A DNA stretch of 64,000 nt from Sphingomonadales bacterium 39-57-19 (GCA_002282385.1 NCJG01000001.1:496001-560000); one strand, 5' to 3'; positions 42,321-53,683 are shown, counted from the stretch's first letter. The notes: a model not told the origin generated them from the letters alone. Program-made: numbers and translations.

Positions 42321-43592
42321 TTATGCAGCATCCTCTTTGGTCGATTTCGCCGATTTTGCGTAAACGAGGACAGGCGTCTTACGACCTTCGACCACATCCT
42401 TGTCCACGACCACCTCGTCGACACCGTCAAAGGTTGGAAGATCAAACATCGTATCGAGCAATATCGCCTCCAAGATAGACCGCAGTCCGCGAGCACCGGT
42501 TTTGCGCTCAATCGCTTTCTTCGCGACCGCTTCCAACGCTTCATCGGTAAAGCTCAAGCCGACATCTTCCATCTCGAACAGCTTACGATACTGCTTCACG
42601 AGCGCGTTTTTCGGTTCCGACAGTATCTTGACGAGCGCCGGGATATCCAGATCTTCCAGCGTCGCAGTGACCGGCAAACGACCCACGAATTCGGGGATTA
42701 AGCCATATTTCAGCAAATCTTCCGGTTCGACTTGCTTGAGGATTTCACCCGTTCCGCGTTCATCAGGATCGGCAACATGCGCGCCAAAACCAATCGATTT
42801 GCCTTCAAGACGATTGGCAATGATCTTTTCCAGCCCGGCAAACGCGCCGCCACAGATGAACAAGATATTCGTTGTATCGACCTGCAGAAATTCCTGCTGC
42901 GGGTGCTTACGGCCGCCTTGCGGAGGGACACTAGCGGTTGTGCCTTCCATCAGCTTCAGCAGCGCCTGCTGAACGCCCTCACCGCTGACATCGCGGGTGA
43001 TGGACGGATTTTCTGCCTTACGGCTAATCTTGTCGATTTCATCGATATACACGATGCCGCGCTGCGCCTTTTCGACATTATAGTCGGACGCCTGCAGCAG
43101 CTTCAGGATGATGTTTTCAACATCTTCACCGACATAACCCGCTTCGGTCAGGGTCGTCGCGTCGGCCATTGTGAATGGCACGTCAAACGTCTTTGCCAAA
43201 GTCTGGGCCAGCAAGGTCTTTCCGCAACCGGTTGGGCCAACGAGCAGGATGTTCGACTTGGCCAGCTCAACTTCGGCGCCTTTGGCACCATGGTTGAGCC
43301 GCTTATAGTGGTTGTGCACAGCCACCGACAGGACACGCTTTGCCTGCGGTTGACCAATGACATAATCGTCGAGAACCTCGCATATTTCACGCGGTGTAGG
43401 AACTTCACCTTCCTTGCGGCCGGTGAGTGCTCCCTTGGTTTCTTCACGAATGATGTCATTGCAAAGCTCAACGCACTCATCACAGATGAAAACGGTCGGG
43501 CCAGCGATCAACTTGCGGACTTCGTGCTGTGACTTTCCACAGAATGAGCAATATAAGGTGCTCTTAGTGTCGGATCCGCTTAACTTCGTCAT
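42321..43592 (-). CDS. clpX: ATP-dependent Clp protease ATP-binding subunit ClpX
   Basis: This 423-residue AAA+ unfoldase feeds substrates to ClpP. The N-terminal zinc finger has four Cys ([10 protein letters not shown] and [11 protein letters not shown]). Walker A is [15 protein letters not shown], Walker [13 protein letters not shown], sensor-2 region [15 protein letters not shown]. In this group it degrades CtrA among other substrates. The start at 43592 ([11 protein letters not shown]) fits relatives. It lies 134 bases after clpP on the same strand. Confidence 0.98.
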   Translation of the reverse strand: MTKLSGSDTKSTLYCSFCGKSQHEVRKLIAGPTVFICDECVELCNDIIREETKGALTGRKEGEVPTPREICEVLDDYVIGQPQAKRVLSVAVHNHYKRLNHGAKGAEVELAKSNILLVGPTGCGKTLLAQTLAKTFDVPFTMADATTLTEAGYVGEDVENIILKLLQASDYNVEKAQRGIVYIDEIDKISRKAENPSITRDVSGEGVQQALLKLMEGTTASVPPQGGRKHPQQEFLQVDTTNILFICGGAFAGLEKIIANRLEGKSIGFGAHVADPDERGTGEILKQVEPEDLLKYGLIPEFVGRLPVTATLEDLDIPALVKILSEPKNALVKQYRKLFEMEDVGLSFTDEALEAVAKKAIERKTGARGLRSILEAILLDTMFDLPTFDGVDEVVVDKDVVEGRKTPVLVYAKSAKSTKEDAA

Positions 43593-43726
43593 AATATGTC
43601 CTGCTACCACGCCGAAACGGGTCGTACTTTATTGAACCAACATCCTAAAGATGCGTTCCAATTTGGCAATAGCCCAAAATGGGCTGTGCCATCTTGGCAA
43701 AGGCCTGAACGCGATTGCTAACGCAA

Positions 43727-44359
43727 TCAGTCTGCGCCTGCCTCAGAATTCAGCGGACGCTTGTCAAAGACTTCATCCACCAAACCAAATGCCTTGGCCT
43801 CATCCGCTTCCAAGAAGGTGTCGCGATCCATCGCTTTTTCAATGTCCTTCAACGGCTTGCCGGTATATTTGGCGTATAAATCGTTCATACGCTTGCGAAT
43901 GCGCAGGATTTCATTCGCCTGAATTTGAATGTCCGATGCCATACCACGCGCACCGCCCGAAGGCTGGTGAACCATGATACGCGAATTGGTCAGCGCAACG
44001 CGCATGCCCGGCTCACCCGCAGCCAATAGGAAGCTGCCCATCGATGCAGCCTGTCCGATGCACACTGTGCCGACCTTTGGACGGATATACTGCATGGTGT
44101 CGTGGATCGCCATGCCAGCGGTGACAACGCCGCCCGGCGAGTTGATGTACATCCAAATGTCTTTCTTTGGATTGTCCGACTCAAGGAACAACAGCTGCGC
44201 GGTGATCACCGACGCCATATTGTCCTCGACCTCACCCGTCACAAAAATGATCCGCTCGCGCAAAAGACGCGAAAAAATGTCCCAGCTCCGCTCTCCGCGG
44301 TTCGATTGCTCGATAACGACGGGAACTAGGGCTTGTACCGGATCAAATGGGACGTGCAT
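43727..44359 (-). CDS. clpP: ATP-dependent Clp protease proteolytic subunit ClpP
   Basis: This 210-residue serine protease forms the proteolytic barrel. The nucleophile is in [14 protein letters not shown], the His in [11 protein letters not shown], and the catalytic Asp lies in the [19 protein letters not shown] region. A small hairpin (AGCCCA/TGGGCT at 43671-43685) lies between it and clpX but lacks a U-run. It is followed by clpX, as usual. Confidence 0.98.
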   Translation of the reverse strand: MHVPFDPVQALVPVVIEQSNRGERSWDIFSRLLRERIIFVTGEVEDNMASVITAQLLFLESDNPKKDIWMYINSPGGVVTAGMAIHDTMQYIRPKVGTVCIGQAASMGSFLLAAGEPGMRVALTNSRIMVHQPSGGARGMASDIQIQANEILRIRKRMNDLYAKYTGKPLKDIEKAMDRDTFLEADEAKAFGLVDEVFDKRPLNSEAGAD

Positions 44360-44573
44360 GAAATACCTCTGGGCTGTTCTGTTTTTACGCTGATGCCTAC
44401 ATCGGCGCGGGCAGACAAAGTTTCAAGCAGGAAAAGGTTAAACTGGCATGCAATCCACAGAGAGTTCACCAAAATTGCGCTGCAATTGAGGGGGTAACAT
44501 CGATTAGTTGTTAGATTTTGAATGATCTGGCCATTTAAAAGCCAAATGTGGCGCACATCAGCGCGACGGAAAC

Positions 44574-44605
44574 AAAAAAGGCCCCGGAATCCCGAGGCCT
44601 TTTCT
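44574..44605 (-). terminator. Intrinsic terminator after tig
   Basis: An 8-bp stem with one G-U pair (44580-44587 with 44592-44599), read on the minus strand, is followed by six U residues. It lies 20 bases after the tig stop codon and separates tig from clpP. The rest of the gap 44360-44573 must hold the clpP promoter; I see no other feature in it. Confidence 0.85.
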
Positions 44606-44624
44606 TTTATCCAAAACTGGACGA

Positions 44625-46130
44625 TTATTTCTTAGGCGCAGCCTTTTTGGCAGGAGCCTTCTTGGCCGCTGGCTTAGCTTCTTCCGCGTCCTTCTTAGGA
44701 GCAGCTTTCTTTGCAGCAGGCTTAGCTTCCTTTGCAGGCGCCTCTTCCTTTGCTGCAGCCTTTTTCGCAGGGGCCTTCTTCTTGGCCGCTGGCTTTGCGT
44801 CTGGTTCAGCTTCAATCGCTGCTTCAAGAACGTCCTTAGTGACGGTCTTTTCCGTGATCGTCGCCTTGTCGAACAAGAAATCCACAACCTTGTCTTCAAA
44901 CATGGGCGCGCGCAGCTGGGCCGCTGCCATCGGGTTTTCCTGCAGATACTGCACAAAACGCTGACGGTCTTCAGGGCGATATTGCTGCGCAGCTTGCTGC
45001 ACGAGCATGTTCATTTCCTGTTGGCTGACTTCAACGCCATTTGCCTGACCGATTTCCGAAAGCAACAAACCAAGGCGAACGCGGCGGACGGCGATATCGC
45101 GATACTCTTCGCGCTCGGCTTCCATTTCCTTCTTCGCAGCTTCGGCGTCTTCTTCGCGGGCAGCTTCCTGCTCCAACTGCGCCCAAATTTGCTCGAATTC
45201 TGCTTCGACCATCGATGGCGGCACGTCAAAGTCATGATCCGAAGCAAGCTGATCAAGCAACTGGCGCTTCATGTAGGTGCGGGTCAGACCGTTATGTTCT
45301 TGCTCAACCTGAACCTTCATCAGTTCACGCAGCTTGTCGATACCTTCAAGGCCGAACATCTTTGCAAGATTGTCATCCGCTTTCGCTTCGACTGGCTTGC
45401 GCACTTCGGTGACGACGATGTCAAACGTCGCGGGCTTGCCCTTCAGGTTTTCGGCATTGTAATCTTCAGGGAAGGTTACGTTCAGAACCTTCTCGTCATT
45501 GGCTTTGACGCCAACGAGCTGGTCTTCGAAACCGGGGATCAGTTGGCCCGAGCCAAGCTCAACCGCCATGCCTTCGCCCTTGCCGCCTTCAAATGGTACG
45601 CCGTCAACCTTACCTTCAAAGTCGATAACGACGCTGTCGCCCATCTTTGCGGCATATTTCTTGTCAGCCGCTTCAAAGCTCTTTTGTCCTTCAGCAAGCT
45701 TCAGGATCGATTCGTCTACCTGTGCGTCGCTGACTTCAACGGTCAGGCGCTCAAGCGTGATGCCATCGATCGACGGCGCGGTAATGGCGGGCAGGACTTC
45801 GAGATGGAAATCAACAACCGCGTCTTTGCCGGGCTCGTAACCATTATCGAGATGCACGTGCGGCTGAGTCGCAGGACGCAGCTTGTTATCGGAAATCGCT
45901 TTTTGGACGCCTTCTTGGATCGAGCTGTTCAGCGCGTCCTGAAGCAACGAATCCTTATGCATTTTCTTGACCAGATTGGCGGGAACCTTACCAGCGCGGA
46001 AACCGGGCATACGCACCTGAGGCGCGATTTTCTTTACCTCGGCATCGATGCGTGATTCGACGTCTTTCGCGGTAATCGTCATACGATATGCGCGCTTCAG
46101 GCCTTCATTCTGTGTCTCGACGGTTTGCAT
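44625..46130 (-). CDS. tig: Trigger factor with Lys/Ala-rich C-terminal tail
   Basis: This 501-residue ribosome-bound chaperone begins MQTVETQNEGLKRAYRM; the ribosome-binding loop is MPGFRAGKVPANLVKK, the FKBP-like domain has GDSVVIDFEGKVDGVPFEGG, and the helical arms follow to about residue 440. The last 60 residues are Lys/Ala/Pro repeats (PAAKKKAPAKKAAAKEE), which normal trigger factors (about 430-450 residues) lack. The frame reaches upstream through tRNA-Leu, which is an artefact; start 46130 follows GAGAAGAT. It is the gene before clpP-clpX, as usual. Confidence 0.97.
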   Translation of the reverse strand: MQTVETQNEGLKRAYRMTITAKDVESRIDAEVKKIAPQVRMPGFRAGKVPANLVKKMHKDSLLQDALNSSIQEGVQKAISDNKLRPATQPHVHLDNGYEPGKDAVVDFHLEVLPAITAPSIDGITLERLTVEVSDAQVDESILKLAEGQKSFEAADKKYAAKMGDSVVIDFEGKVDGVPFEGGKGEGMAVELGSGQLIPGFEDQLVGVKANDEKVLNVTFPEDYNAENLKGKPATFDIVVTEVRKPVEAKADDNLAKMFGLEGIDKLRELMKVQVEQEHNGLTRTYMKRQLLDQLASDHDFDVPPSMVEAEFEQIWAQLEQEAAREEDAEAAKKEMEAEREEYRDIAVRRVRLGLLLSEIGQANGVEVSQQEMNMLVQQAAQQYRPEDRQRFVQYLQENPMAAAQLRAPMFEDKVVDFLFDKATITEKTVTKDVLEAAIEAEPDAKPAAKKKAPAKKAAAKEEAPAKEAKPAAKKAAPKKDAEEAKPAAKKAPAKKAAPKK

Positions 46131-46224
46131 AATATCTTCTCTATCTGCAGGCAAAGCGGCTCGCCTCACCTTAAACGTTAAATGGCTTTCGGGCTCAACG
46201 ACAGCCGGGAACTTCCCTATTTCG

Positions 46225-46309
46225 TGGTGCGGGCGAAGGGACTCGAACCCCCACACCTTGCGATGCCAGAACCTAAATCTGGTGCGTCTACCAATTCCGC
46301 CACGCCCGC
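46225..46309 (-). tRNA. tRNA-Leu (anticodon UAG)
   Basis: On the minus strand a cloverleaf is read with acceptor stem GCGGGCG/CGCCCGC, D-arm GGAATTGGTAGACGC, anticodon stem CCAGA/TCTGG with loop TTTAGGT (anticodon UAG), a long variable arm typical of class II tRNA, T-arm GGGGGTTCGAGTCCC, and encoded ACCA. It reads CUN leucine codons. It lies between gatB and tig. Confidence 0.97.
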
Positions 46310-46413
46310 TTACGAAAAGCTGCCGTTTCACAAACGACGGGAGCCTCTAACGGGAAAGCCCCGCTAGGGCAAGGGCAGAAGCGGCAAAACCGCCGCTGCG
46401 CCCTTATCACCTG

Positions 46414-47880
46414 TTAACCAAGCGCCTTTTTCAGCAAGTCGTTGATGATTTGCGGATTGGCCTTGCCCTGCATCGCCTTCATCGTCTGGCCTACGAAGAA
46501 ACCAAACAACTTGTCTTTGCCGGAGCGGTATTCGGTGACCTTATCTTCATTGGCGGCCATGATCTTGGCAATCTCTGCCTCAATTGCTCCCGTGTCATTG
46601 GTCTGCTTCAGGCCTTTTTCTTCGACAATCGCAGATGCACCCTGCCCCGTCTCAAGCATGATTTCGAAAACCTGCTTGGCGATGCTGCCGCTGATCGTGC
46701 CATCGGCGACAAGGCCAAGAAGTTCGGCCGCTTGCTTTGGATTGACCGGGCTTTCGTCCAAGGTCTTGCCCAGCTTGTTCAGCGCACCGAACAATTCGGA
46801 CATCAACCAGTTCGACGCCTGCTTGGCATCGACGCCTTCGGCCAACAAATCTTCAAACCAAAACGCCGTTTCGGCTTCTGCCGTCAGAACCGCCGCATTG
46901 TATGCGGTGAGGCCCAATGCTTCATAACGCGCACGTTTGGCGTCGGGAAGCTCAGGCAAGGAAGCAAGGCATTCCTCCAGAAACGCGTCGTCGAGTTCAA
47001 CCGGCAACAAATCGGGATCGGGGAAATAACGATAATCATGCGCGTCTTCTTTCGACCGCATCGAGCGTGTTTCCATCTTGTTCGGGTCGAACAAGCGGGT
47101 TTCCTGAACCACTGCGCCGCCGCTTTCGATCAGATCCACCTGACGCTGCGCTTCATACTCAATCGCCTGCATCATGAAGCGGATGGAGTTGACGTTCTTG
47201 GTCTCTGTGCGCGTGCCCAGTTCACCACCGGGCTTGCGGACAGACACGTTGACGTCAGCGCGCATGGAGCCCTGCTCCATATTGCCGTCGCATGATCCGA
47301 CATAGCGCAGGATGGAGCGGAGTTTCTTGAGATACGCCCCAGCCTCTTGCGGGCTGCTAATGTCAGGACGCGACACGATTTCCATCAACGCGACGCCCGA
47401 GCGGTTCAAATCGACAAAAGACATCGTTGGATGCTGGTCATGCATCAACTTGCCGGCGTCTTGCTCGACGTGAATGCGTTCAATGCCGATTTTCTTGGTC
47501 GGGCTATCGGGGTCTTTTTCGTTTAACGTAACCTCGATTTCGCCCTCGCCCACGATGGGGTGATATAGCTGCGAAATCTGGTAGCCCTGCGGCAAATCGG
47601 CGTAGAAATAATTCTTACGGTCAAAGCGCGACCAGCGATTGATCTGCGCATTGATCGCCATGCCGGTTCGCACAGCCTGTCGCAGGCATTCACGGTTTGG
47701 CACAGGCAACATGCCGGGCATCGCTGCGTCGACAAGGCTCACATGGCTGTTGGGTTCGGCACCAAAGCCGGTGGAGGAGCCCGAAAAGAGTTTGGACTCG
47801 CTGGTGATCTGCGCATGGACTTCAAGGCCAATCACGACCTCCCATTCGCCGGTGTTTCCCTGGATGCGGTACTCGCTCAT
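46414..47880 (-). CDS. gatB: Asp-tRNA(Asn)/Glu-tRNA(Gln) amidotransferase subunit B
   Basis: This 488-residue subunit binds mischarged tRNA and activates its acyl group with ATP. It has [55 protein letters not shown] and a C-terminal YqeY/tail domain with [13 protein letters not shown]. The start at 47880 overlaps nothing and lies one base after gatA. It is the last gene of gatC-gatA-gatB. Confidence 0.97.
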   Translation of the reverse strand: MSEYRIQGNTGEWEVVIGLEVHAQITSESKLFSGSSTGFGAEPNSHVSLVDAAMPGMLPVPNRECLRQAVRTGMAINAQINRWSRFDRKNYFYADLPQGYQISQLYHPIVGEGEIEVTLNEKDPDSPTKKIGIERIHVEQDAGKLMHDQHPTMSFVDLNRSGVALMEIVSRPDISSPQEAGAYLKKLRSILRYVGSCDGNMEQGSMRADVNVSVRKPGGELGTRTETKNVNSIRFMMQAIEYEAQRQVDLIESGGAVVQETRLFDPNKMETRSMRSKEDAHDYRYFPDPDLLPVELDDAFLEECLASLPELPDAKRARYEALGLTAYNAAVLTAEAETAFWFEDLLAEGVDAKQASNWLMSELFGALNKLGKTLDESPVNPKQAAELLGLVADGTISGSIAKQVFEIMLETGQGASAIVEEKGLKQTNDTGAIEAEIAKIMAANEDKVTEYRSGKDKLFGFFVGQTMKAMQGKANPQIINDLLKKALG

Positions 47881-47881
47881 A

Positions 47882-49366
47882 TTACCACCACTCTCCGGCT
47901 TCCGCCGTAAATCCTGAACGCTGCTCAATCGCGAGGCCGGCGTTAAGCACAGCCTGTTCGTCAAGCGCCTTACCGATAATCTGCAGCCCCAAAGGCAGGC
48001 CTTGCTTGTCGAGGCCGCCCGGAACCGACATCGCGGGCAAGCCAGCCAATGAGGCAGGCACCGCGAACACGTCGTTCAAATACATCGACAATGGGTCGGC
48101 GTTCTTCTCACCCAAGCCAAAGGCCGCGCTTGGCGCGGTTGGCGCGAGGATGAGGTCACAGCTTGCCCACGCATTGTCGAAATCGCGTGCGATCAAGGCA
48201 CGAACCTTTTGCGCCTGCGTGTAATATGCGTCGTAGAAGCCAGCGCTGAGCACATAAGTGCCAATCATGATGCGGCGGCGGACTTCTTCGCCAAAGCCAG
48301 CGGCACGGGTGGCGGCATACATGTCCTGCAGGCCAGCGCCCTCAGGCAAATCGCGCAAACCGAAGCGCACGCCGTCATAGCGGGCAAGGTTCGATGACGC
48401 TTCAGCAGGGGCGATGATGTAGTACGCAGGCAACGCATATTTTGTATGCGGCAGGCTGATGTCGACGATTTCCGCGCCTGCATCCTTCAGCCATGCGATG
48501 CCATTATCCCACATCTTGGCAATATCTTCATCGATACCATCCAGACGATATTCGCGGGGGATGCCGATGCGCTTGCCCTTCAGATCGCTGTTCAGGCCTG
48601 CTTCCCATGCGGGCACAGGCAAATCGAGCGAGGTCGAATCCTTCGGATCAAAGCCTGCCATGGCCTCCAACATGATCGCGCAATCGCGCACATCACGTGC
48701 CATTGGGCCAGCTTGGTCAAGCGAACTGGCGAATGCCACAACGCCCCAGCGCGAGCAGCGGCCATAGGTTGGCTTGATACCGCTAATGCCGACAAATGCC
48801 GCTGGTTGGCGGATCGAGCCGCCGGTGTCAGTACCTGTCGCAGCGGGGCACAACCGTGCCGCGATGGCAGAGGACGAACCGCCCGATGAACCACCCGGCG
48901 CAAGTGCGGCGTTGTCACCGTCATTGCGACGCCAGGGCGAAATGACGTTGCCGAAATAGCTCGTTTCGTTCGACGAACCCATGGCGAACTGGTCAAGGTT
49001 GAGCTTGCCCAACATCCCTGCGCCAGCCTTCCAAAGATTGGCAGATACCGTCGACTCATAAGTCGGCACGAAGCCTTCCAGCATATGGCTTGCGGCGGTC
49101 GTCTGCACGCCTTCGGTGCAGAACAAATCCTTCATGCCAATCGGCACGCCGGCCATTTTGCCCAGCGGCTTGCCCGCCGCGCGGTCGGCATCAACCGCTT
49201 GCGCAGCCGCAACGGCCATTTCAGGTGTTTCCACGATAAAGGCGTTCAGTGCCTTTGCCGCAGCAACGCGCGTGTTCAGCGCTTCAGCAACCTCAACGGC
49301 TTTGAATTCGCCGTTGGCGACGCCATCACGGATGGCAGCTACGCCCAGTCTCGAAAAATCAGTCAT
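47882..49366 (-). CDS. gatA: Asp-tRNA(Asn)/Glu-tRNA(Gln) amidotransferase subunit A
   Basis: This 494-residue amidase releases ammonia from glutamine for the transamidation. The Ser-cisSer-Lys triad is in [10 protein letters not shown] (Lys), [15 protein letters not shown] (cis-Ser) and [13 protein letters not shown] (nucleophile). Its start overlaps the gatC stop codon by one base (TAATG). Confidence 0.97.
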   Translation of the reverse strand: MTDFSRLGVAAIRDGVANGEFKAVEVAEALNTRVAAAKALNAFIVETPEMAVAAAQAVDADRAAGKPLGKMAGVPIGMKDLFCTEGVQTTAASHMLEGFVPTYESTVSANLWKAGAGMLGKLNLDQFAMGSSNETSYFGNVISPWRRNDGDNAALAPGGSSGGSSSAIAARLCPAATGTDTGGSIRQPAAFVGISGIKPTYGRCSRWGVVAFASSLDQAGPMARDVRDCAIMLEAMAGFDPKDSTSLDLPVPAWEAGLNSDLKGKRIGIPREYRLDGIDEDIAKMWDNGIAWLKDAGAEIVDISLPHTKYALPAYYIIAPAEASSNLARYDGVRFGLRDLPEGAGLQDMYAATRAAGFGEEVRRRIMIGTYVLSAGFYDAYYTQAQKVRALIARDFDNAWASCDLILAPTAPSAAFGLGEKNADPLSMYLNDVFAVPASLAGLPAMSVPGGLDKQGLPLGLQIIGKALDEQAVLNAGLAIEQRSGFTAEAGEWW

Positions 49367-49653
49367 TATTCAATCACCTTGGGCACGCCAAAGAAGCTGC
49401 CTTCCTTCGCTGGCGCATTGGCAAGCACCTTGTCGCGGACATCGCCATCGGTGACGACGTCGTCGCGCAGGCGCAGCTTATTGGAGATGACAGCCGTCAT
49501 CGGCTCAACGCCAGTGACGTCGACCTCGCCCAATTGCTCCACCCAGGCAAGAATGCCATTGAGTTCGCCGACCATCTTGTCAGCCTCTGCATCGCTAATC
49601 GCGATACGCGAAAGCCGTGCGATTTTGTTCACGGTATCTTTATCTACAGACAT
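49366..49653 (-). CDS. gatC: Asp-tRNA(Asn)/Glu-tRNA(Gln) amidotransferase subunit C
   Basis: This 95-residue small subunit stabilises GatA and Gat[38 protein letters not shown] and the C-terminal [16 protein letters not shown] are typical. The start at 49653 (MSVDKDTVN) is chosen; 12 upstream codons do not match the family. It is the first gene of the operon and divergent from the DUF3089 gene. Confidence 0.96.
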   Translation of the reverse strand: MSVDKDTVNKIARLSRIAISDAEADKMVGELNGILAWVEQLGEVDVTGVEPMTAVISNKLRLRDDVVTDGDVRDKVLANAPAKEGSFFGVPKVIE

Positions 49654-49780
49654 AAGCCAGCCGCTAGCATTGCGCCTGCCCCGCTTCAACGGAAAAGCTT
49701 AATCTTTCAGGCTCTATTCAATTTTCCGATGCTATTTCCGTCCAATCGGCTAAATCGCATTAAAATTTCAGGACATAAAC

Positions 49781-50890
49781 TTGGCTCGTAAATTCATTTA
49801 TATCGTCGCAGCGCTCATCGTCCTCGTCATTGCGGGCGGTTTCGTTATCCGCATTTATGAGGCTGAGCTCACCGAACTGGCATTCGTGCCAACGGCAAAG
49901 TTCGAAAAACAGGCGGCGTTTGAACCAAACAAATATGCCAGCAACGATATGTGGTTTGCGCGGCCCGGCAAATCCGAGAATCCAGCCGACTGGTTGCCTG
50001 TGGGGGCGGCCAAGCCAGAAGTGCGTGGATCAGCGGCGATATTCTTCGTTCACCCAACATCCTATATCGGCAGGGACCGTTGGAATGCCCCGCTGGACGA
50101 TGCAGAATCGCAGGATCGCGCTAAGTTGTTCTTGCGCGGCCTCGCTTCGCCATTTGCCAGCACCGGCGAAATGTGGGCGCCCCGCTATCGTCAGGCCGCT
50201 ATTGGCTCGTTCCTGACAACCAAGCCCGAGGGTCAACAGGCGTTGGATGCCGCATATCAGGACGTTCTTTTGGCGTTCGATGAATTTGTAGCGAAGGTGC
50301 AAAAAGACCGGCCGATAATATTGGCTGGCCATAGCCAAGGCGCGCTGCATCTTACACATTTGCTAAAGGATCGCGTTGCAGGCAAACCAATCGCCAAACG
50401 AATCGTCGCCGCTTATGTTGTTGGGTGGCCAATTTCAGTGGGCAATGATGTCGCTGGGATGGGGCTGCCCGCATGTTCGGGTCCGGATCAAACGGGATGC
50501 ATCATGGCGTGGCAGAGCTTTGCCGAGCCAGCCGAGTATGATCGCATATCAAAAGTCTACGACGCAACGACGGGTTTCAATGGCGAAAGCCGCAAAGGCA
50601 CTGCAATGTTGTGTACCAATCCTTTGAACGGTGGCGCAGCAGCTGCAGCAGACATGAAGGCCAATTTGGGCACGTTAAAACCAGATGCGTCGATGGAAGC
50701 CGGTGAGCTCGTCGTTGGGGCCGTACCCGCACGGTGCGACGCAAAGGGCTTTCTGTTGATCGGTGATCCGCCCGAAGTTGGTCCATATGTCCTGCCCGGC
50801 AACAATTACCATGTGTATGATTTCCCGCTTTTCTGGGCGAATGTGCGGGCGGATGCCACGTTGCGACTGTGGAAGTTTCTTCAGAAATGA
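49781..50890 (+). CDS. DUF3089 alpha/beta-hydrolase-like protein
   Basis: This 369-residue protein has an N-terminal membrane or signal segment ([19 protein letters not shown]) and a DUF3089 domain with [20 protein letters not shown] and the nucleophile elbow [12 protein letters not shown]. Such proteins are thought to be envelope esterases or lipases; the substrate is unknown. The start is TTG at 49781, supported by AGGA seven bases upstream. It overlaps ruvX by four bases. Confidence 0.88.
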   Translation: MARKFIYIVAALIVLVIAGGFVIRIYEAELTELAFVPTAKFEKQAAFEPNKYASNDMWFARPGKSENPADWLPVGAAKPEVRGSAAIFFVHPTSYIGRDRWNAPLDDAESQDRAKLFLRGLASPFASTGEMWAPRYRQAAIGSFLTTKPEGQQALDAAYQDVLLAFDEFVAKVQKDRPIILAGHSQGALHLTHLLKDRVAGKPIAKRIVAAYVVGWPISVGNDVAGMGLPACSGPDQTGCIMAWQSFAEPAEYDRISKVYDATTGFNGESRKGTAMLCTNPLNGGAAAAADMKANLGTLKPDASMEAGELVVGAVPARCDAKGFLLIGDPPEVGPYVLPGNNYHVYDFPLFWANVRADATLRLWKFLQK

Positions 50891-51348
50891 TTTTTGACGC
50901 CGTCGCCGATTTTCTGGAACAGCTGCCGGACGGCGGCGTGTTAATTGGGCTGGATATCGGCACCAAAACGATTGGCACGGCGTTTTGCGACGCTGGCTGG
51001 ACATTCGCATCCCCCGCCGATCTGATCCGCAGAAGCAAGTTTTCCAAAGACAAGGCGTTACTCAGCGCCGCGATTGCGACTCGCCCCACGCGCGGCATCG
51101 TCATTGGCTTGCCGCTCAACATGGATGGCAGCGAAAGCCCCAGAAGCCAATCAAGCCGCGCTTTTGCACGAAACATCGCGGATCTTGGCCTGCCGATTTT
51201 GTTGCGCGACGAACGTTGGTCGACGCAAGCCGTTGAGCGCGACATGATTGCCGCGGACATGAGCCGCGCAAAACGGGCCGAAAAAATCGACAGCGGCGCA
51301 GCGGCATTCATTCTGCAAGGCGCGATCGATGCGCTGACCATTGGGTGA
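50887..51348 (+). CDS. ruvX: Holliday-junction resolvase-like RuvX (YqgF)
   Basis: This 153-residue RNase H-fold protein matures 16S rRNA 5' ends and has been called a putative resolvase. Motifs [51 protein letters not shown] and [17 protein letters not shown] carry the acidic residues. The start at 50887 overlaps the DUF3089 stop codon (ATGA). Confidence 0.95.
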   Translation: MIFDAVADFLEQLPDGGVLIGLDIGTKTIGTAFCDAGWTFASPADLIRRSKFSKDKALLSAAIATRPTRGIVIGLPLNMDGSESPRSQSSRAFARNIADLGLPILLRDERWSTQAVERDMIAADMSRAKRAEKIDSGAAAFILQGAIDALTIG

Positions 51349-51423
51349 CGTTTTTGCCCGGCCAAGACACAGCCGACAAAATGATTGAGTATTGCCCCCC
51401 TTCCCTTTAAGGGCATCGCTTTA

Positions 51424-52419
51424 ATGACATGGACACAGCCTTTTGCAGCCGACAGCTTTCCAAGCGGGTCGGGCGCTTTTCCGCACAAGCATTTGCTTGG
51501 TATCGCTGGACTTCAGAAATGGGAAATTCTCTACATCCTGAAAGAGGCTGAACAATGGGTGGCGTTGAACCGCTCCGGCCCTGCAAAGCATGATGGCCGA
51601 TTGTCGGGCCTTACGATTATCAATGCCTTTTTTGAAAACTCGACACGCACATTGTTGTCGTTCGAAATTGCCGGAAAACGGCTTGGCGCAGATGTCGTGA
51701 ATATGCACGCGGCGCAATCGAGCGTCAAAAAGGGCGAAACACTTATCGACACGGCAATGACGTTGAACGCCATGCGCGCCGATGCCATTGTCATCCGCCA
51801 CGGCAGTTCCGGCGCGGTGCAGCTGATTTCAAGCAAAGTCGATTGCCCTGTCATCAACGCGGGCGACGGAAGCCACGAACATCCAACACAGGCGCTGCTC
51901 GATTCGCTGACCATCATGCGCCGCAAAGGACGGGTTGAGGGCCAAACCGTCGTCATCTGCGGCGATGTGCTGCACAGCCGCGTTGCGCGCTCAAATCTAT
52001 TCTGCCTCAAAACTCTGGGCGCCGAAGTTCGCGTCGTTGCGCCCCCTGCGTTGATGCCAAGCGGTATCGAGGCATTTGGGGCACAGACATTTACCAATTT
52101 TGATGCCGCATTGAATGGCGCGGATGTCGTCATGATGCTGCGGCTTCAGAATGAACGCATGCAGGGGGATTTCATCCCCTCGCCCCGCGAATATTTCCAT
52201 CTATATGGCCTTGATGAACGCCGCCTAGCACTGGCGAAGCCCGATGCGCTGGTCATGCACCCGGGGCCAATGAACCGCGGCGTAGAGATTGCGAGCAATG
52301 TCGCCGACCATGTTGAACGCTCCGCCATTACCGAACAGGTGGAAATGGGTGTCGCCGTTCGTATGGCGTGCCTCGATATACTCACCCGAAAGGCACGCGG
52401 TCAGGAGGGTTGGTCGTGA
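51424..52419 (+). CDS. pyrB: Aspartate carbamoyltransferase catalytic subunit
   Basis: This 331-residue enzyme joins carbamoyl phosphate and aspartate in pyrimidine synthesis. The carbamoyl-phosphate site is [20 protein letters not shown], and [18 protein letters not shown] and [16 protein letters not shown] are conserved. The start at 51424 has AAGGG upstream; 13 further codons are possible but unlikely. Its stop overlaps the downstream dihydroorotase-like gene by four bases, so both are made together. No pyrI regulatory subunit is seen. Confidence 0.96.
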   Translation: MTWTQPFAADSFPSGSGAFPHKHLLGIAGLQKWEILYILKEAEQWVALNRSGPAKHDGRLSGLTIINAFFENSTRTLLSFEIAGKRLGADVVNMHAAQSSVKKGETLIDTAMTLNAMRADAIVIRHGSSGAVQLISSKVDCPVINAGDGSHEHPTQALLDSLTIMRRKGRVEGQTVVICGDVLHSRVARSNLFCLKTLGAEVRVVAPPALMPSGIEAFGAQTFTNFDAALNGADVVMMLRLQNERMQGDFIPSPREYFHLYGLDERRLALAKPDALVMHPGPMNRGVEIASNVADHVERSAITEQVEMGVAVRMACLDILTRKARGQEGWS

Positions 52420-53633
52420 CCGGAATCAGCATCCTGAACGGCCACGCCATTTTGCCCGGCGCGGACAAGGCCGAGCCACTGAATGTGCATATTGAAAATG
52501 GCAAAATTGCCTCGGCTGGGAACGCTGCCCCGATAGCGAGCCAGTTGGACGCCAGCGACCTCATCATCGCGCCGGGCATCATTGATCTGGGCGTGTTTAA
52601 GACCGACAAGCCAGCGTTCCGCTTTGGCGGCATCACGCGCGCGGCACTTATGCCTGACCAGTCGCCTGTGCATGATGACCCGGCAACGGTGCGCTTTGCT
52701 GCGCTGAAAGGGAAACCCGATCTGTGGGTGCACCCGCTCGCTGCGGCAACGCAGGGCCTCAACGGGCTGCAGATGGCCGAAATCGCACTTATGAAAGAAG
52801 CAGGCGCAGTTGGCGTTGCCACGGGACGCAAATGGATTGCCGATAGCGGCATATTGCTGCGCATCATGCGCTACTGCCATGCGCTCGACCTGCCCGTTTT
52901 TGTGCACAGCGAAGATGCAGGCCTATCGGGCAACGCGGTTGCAACGGCAGGGGAAACAGCGACGTTGCTGGGCCTATCCAGCGCATCGCCCATCACCGAA
53001 GCGCTTGCCATCGCCCGCGACCTATTGCTCGCGGAGGAAAGCGGTGCACATGTGCATTTCCGCCAAGTGACGACCGAACGTGGGCTGGACCTTATTCGCG
53101 CAGCGAAGGCAAAGGGCTTGCGCATCACATGCGGCATTACGCCAGGGCATCTGTTCCTGTCCGACAATGCCGTTTCTGATTTCAGAACCTTCGCCCATCT
53201 GTCGCCGCCCTTGCGTTCGGAAAGCGACCGGCTGGCCTGTATCGCCGCGGTAGCCGATGGCACGATTGACGTGATTGCATCGGGGCACGATCCGCGCGGG
53301 CCAGAGGACAAGCGCCTGCCCTATTCCGAAAGCGCGCCGGGCATGGCGGGGGCGGAAACGCTTCTCGCGCTGTCGCTCAACCTCGTGCGGGACAATGTGA
53401 TTTCGACGGGCCGGTTGTTCGAACTGCTGGCATCAAATCCTGCGAAGATCTTGGGGCTGAATGCCGGCCAAATAGCGGAAGGATATGAGGCGGACCTCAT
53501 TCTCGTCGACCCGGATGCGCCGTGGCAGGTCGATGGCGACCGCATGGCCGCACTTGCGGGCAATACGCCATTTGACCGCCTGCCGGTTCAGGGCCGCGTG
53601 CGCCATATGCTAAAGGGCGGCAAGGTCATTTAA
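52416..53633 (+). CDS. Dihydroorotase-like protein lacking metal ligands (pseudo-DHOase)
   Basis: This 405-residue protein has the amidohydrolase layout of class I dihydroorotase: [49 protein letters not shown] and a C-terminal [16 protein letters not shown]. The HxH metal pair after PGIID is replaced by LGVFKTDK, and the catalytic Asp that normally precedes HAP reads Gly (IASGHDPRG). It is therefore probably not active and may hold aspartate carbamoyltransferase together, as PyrC' does in Pseudomonas. The start is GTG at 52416 with AGGAGGG six bases upstream. Confidence 0.9.
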   Translation: MTGISILNGHAILPGADKAEPLNVHIENGKIASAGNAAPIASQLDASDLIIAPGIIDLGVFKTDKPAFRFGGITRAALMPDQSPVHDDPATVRFAALKGKPDLWVHPLAAATQGLNGLQMAEIALMKEAGAVGVATGRKWIADSGILLRIMRYCHALDLPVFVHSEDAGLSGNAVATAGETATLLGLSSASPITEALAIARDLLLAEESGAHVHFRQVTTERGLDLIRAAKAKGLRITCGITPGHLFLSDNAVSDFRTFAHLSPPLRSESDRLACIAAVADGTIDVIASGHDPRGPEDKRLPYSESAPGMAGAETLLALSLNLVRDNVISTGRLFELLASNPAKILGLNAGQIAEGYEADLILVDPDAPWQVDGDRMAALAGNTPFDRLPVQGRVRHMLKGGKVI

Positions 53634-53650
53634 TAGGTCCTGACCCTAAA
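53634..53650. repeat. Inverse copy of the GGTCAGGACC-type motif
   Basis: Immediately after the pseudo-DHOase stop codon the sequence reads TAGGTCCTGACCCTAAA. Its first 15 bases are the reverse complement of 27462-27476. Confidence 0.45.
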
Positions 53651-53683
53651 CCCGCCGCCCAATAACGTTTCACGGATATCAAT

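Noticed and set aside
43664..43690. Hairpin AGCCCA/TGGGCT between clpP and clpX as a terminator
   Set aside because: No U-run follows on the minus strand; it may be a processing or stability element, but clpX is probably reached by readthrough or its own promoter.
44982..46055. Plus-strand open frame of 357 codons opposite tig
   Set aside because: It is a shadow of the conserved trigger-factor gene, with composition that mirrors its codons.
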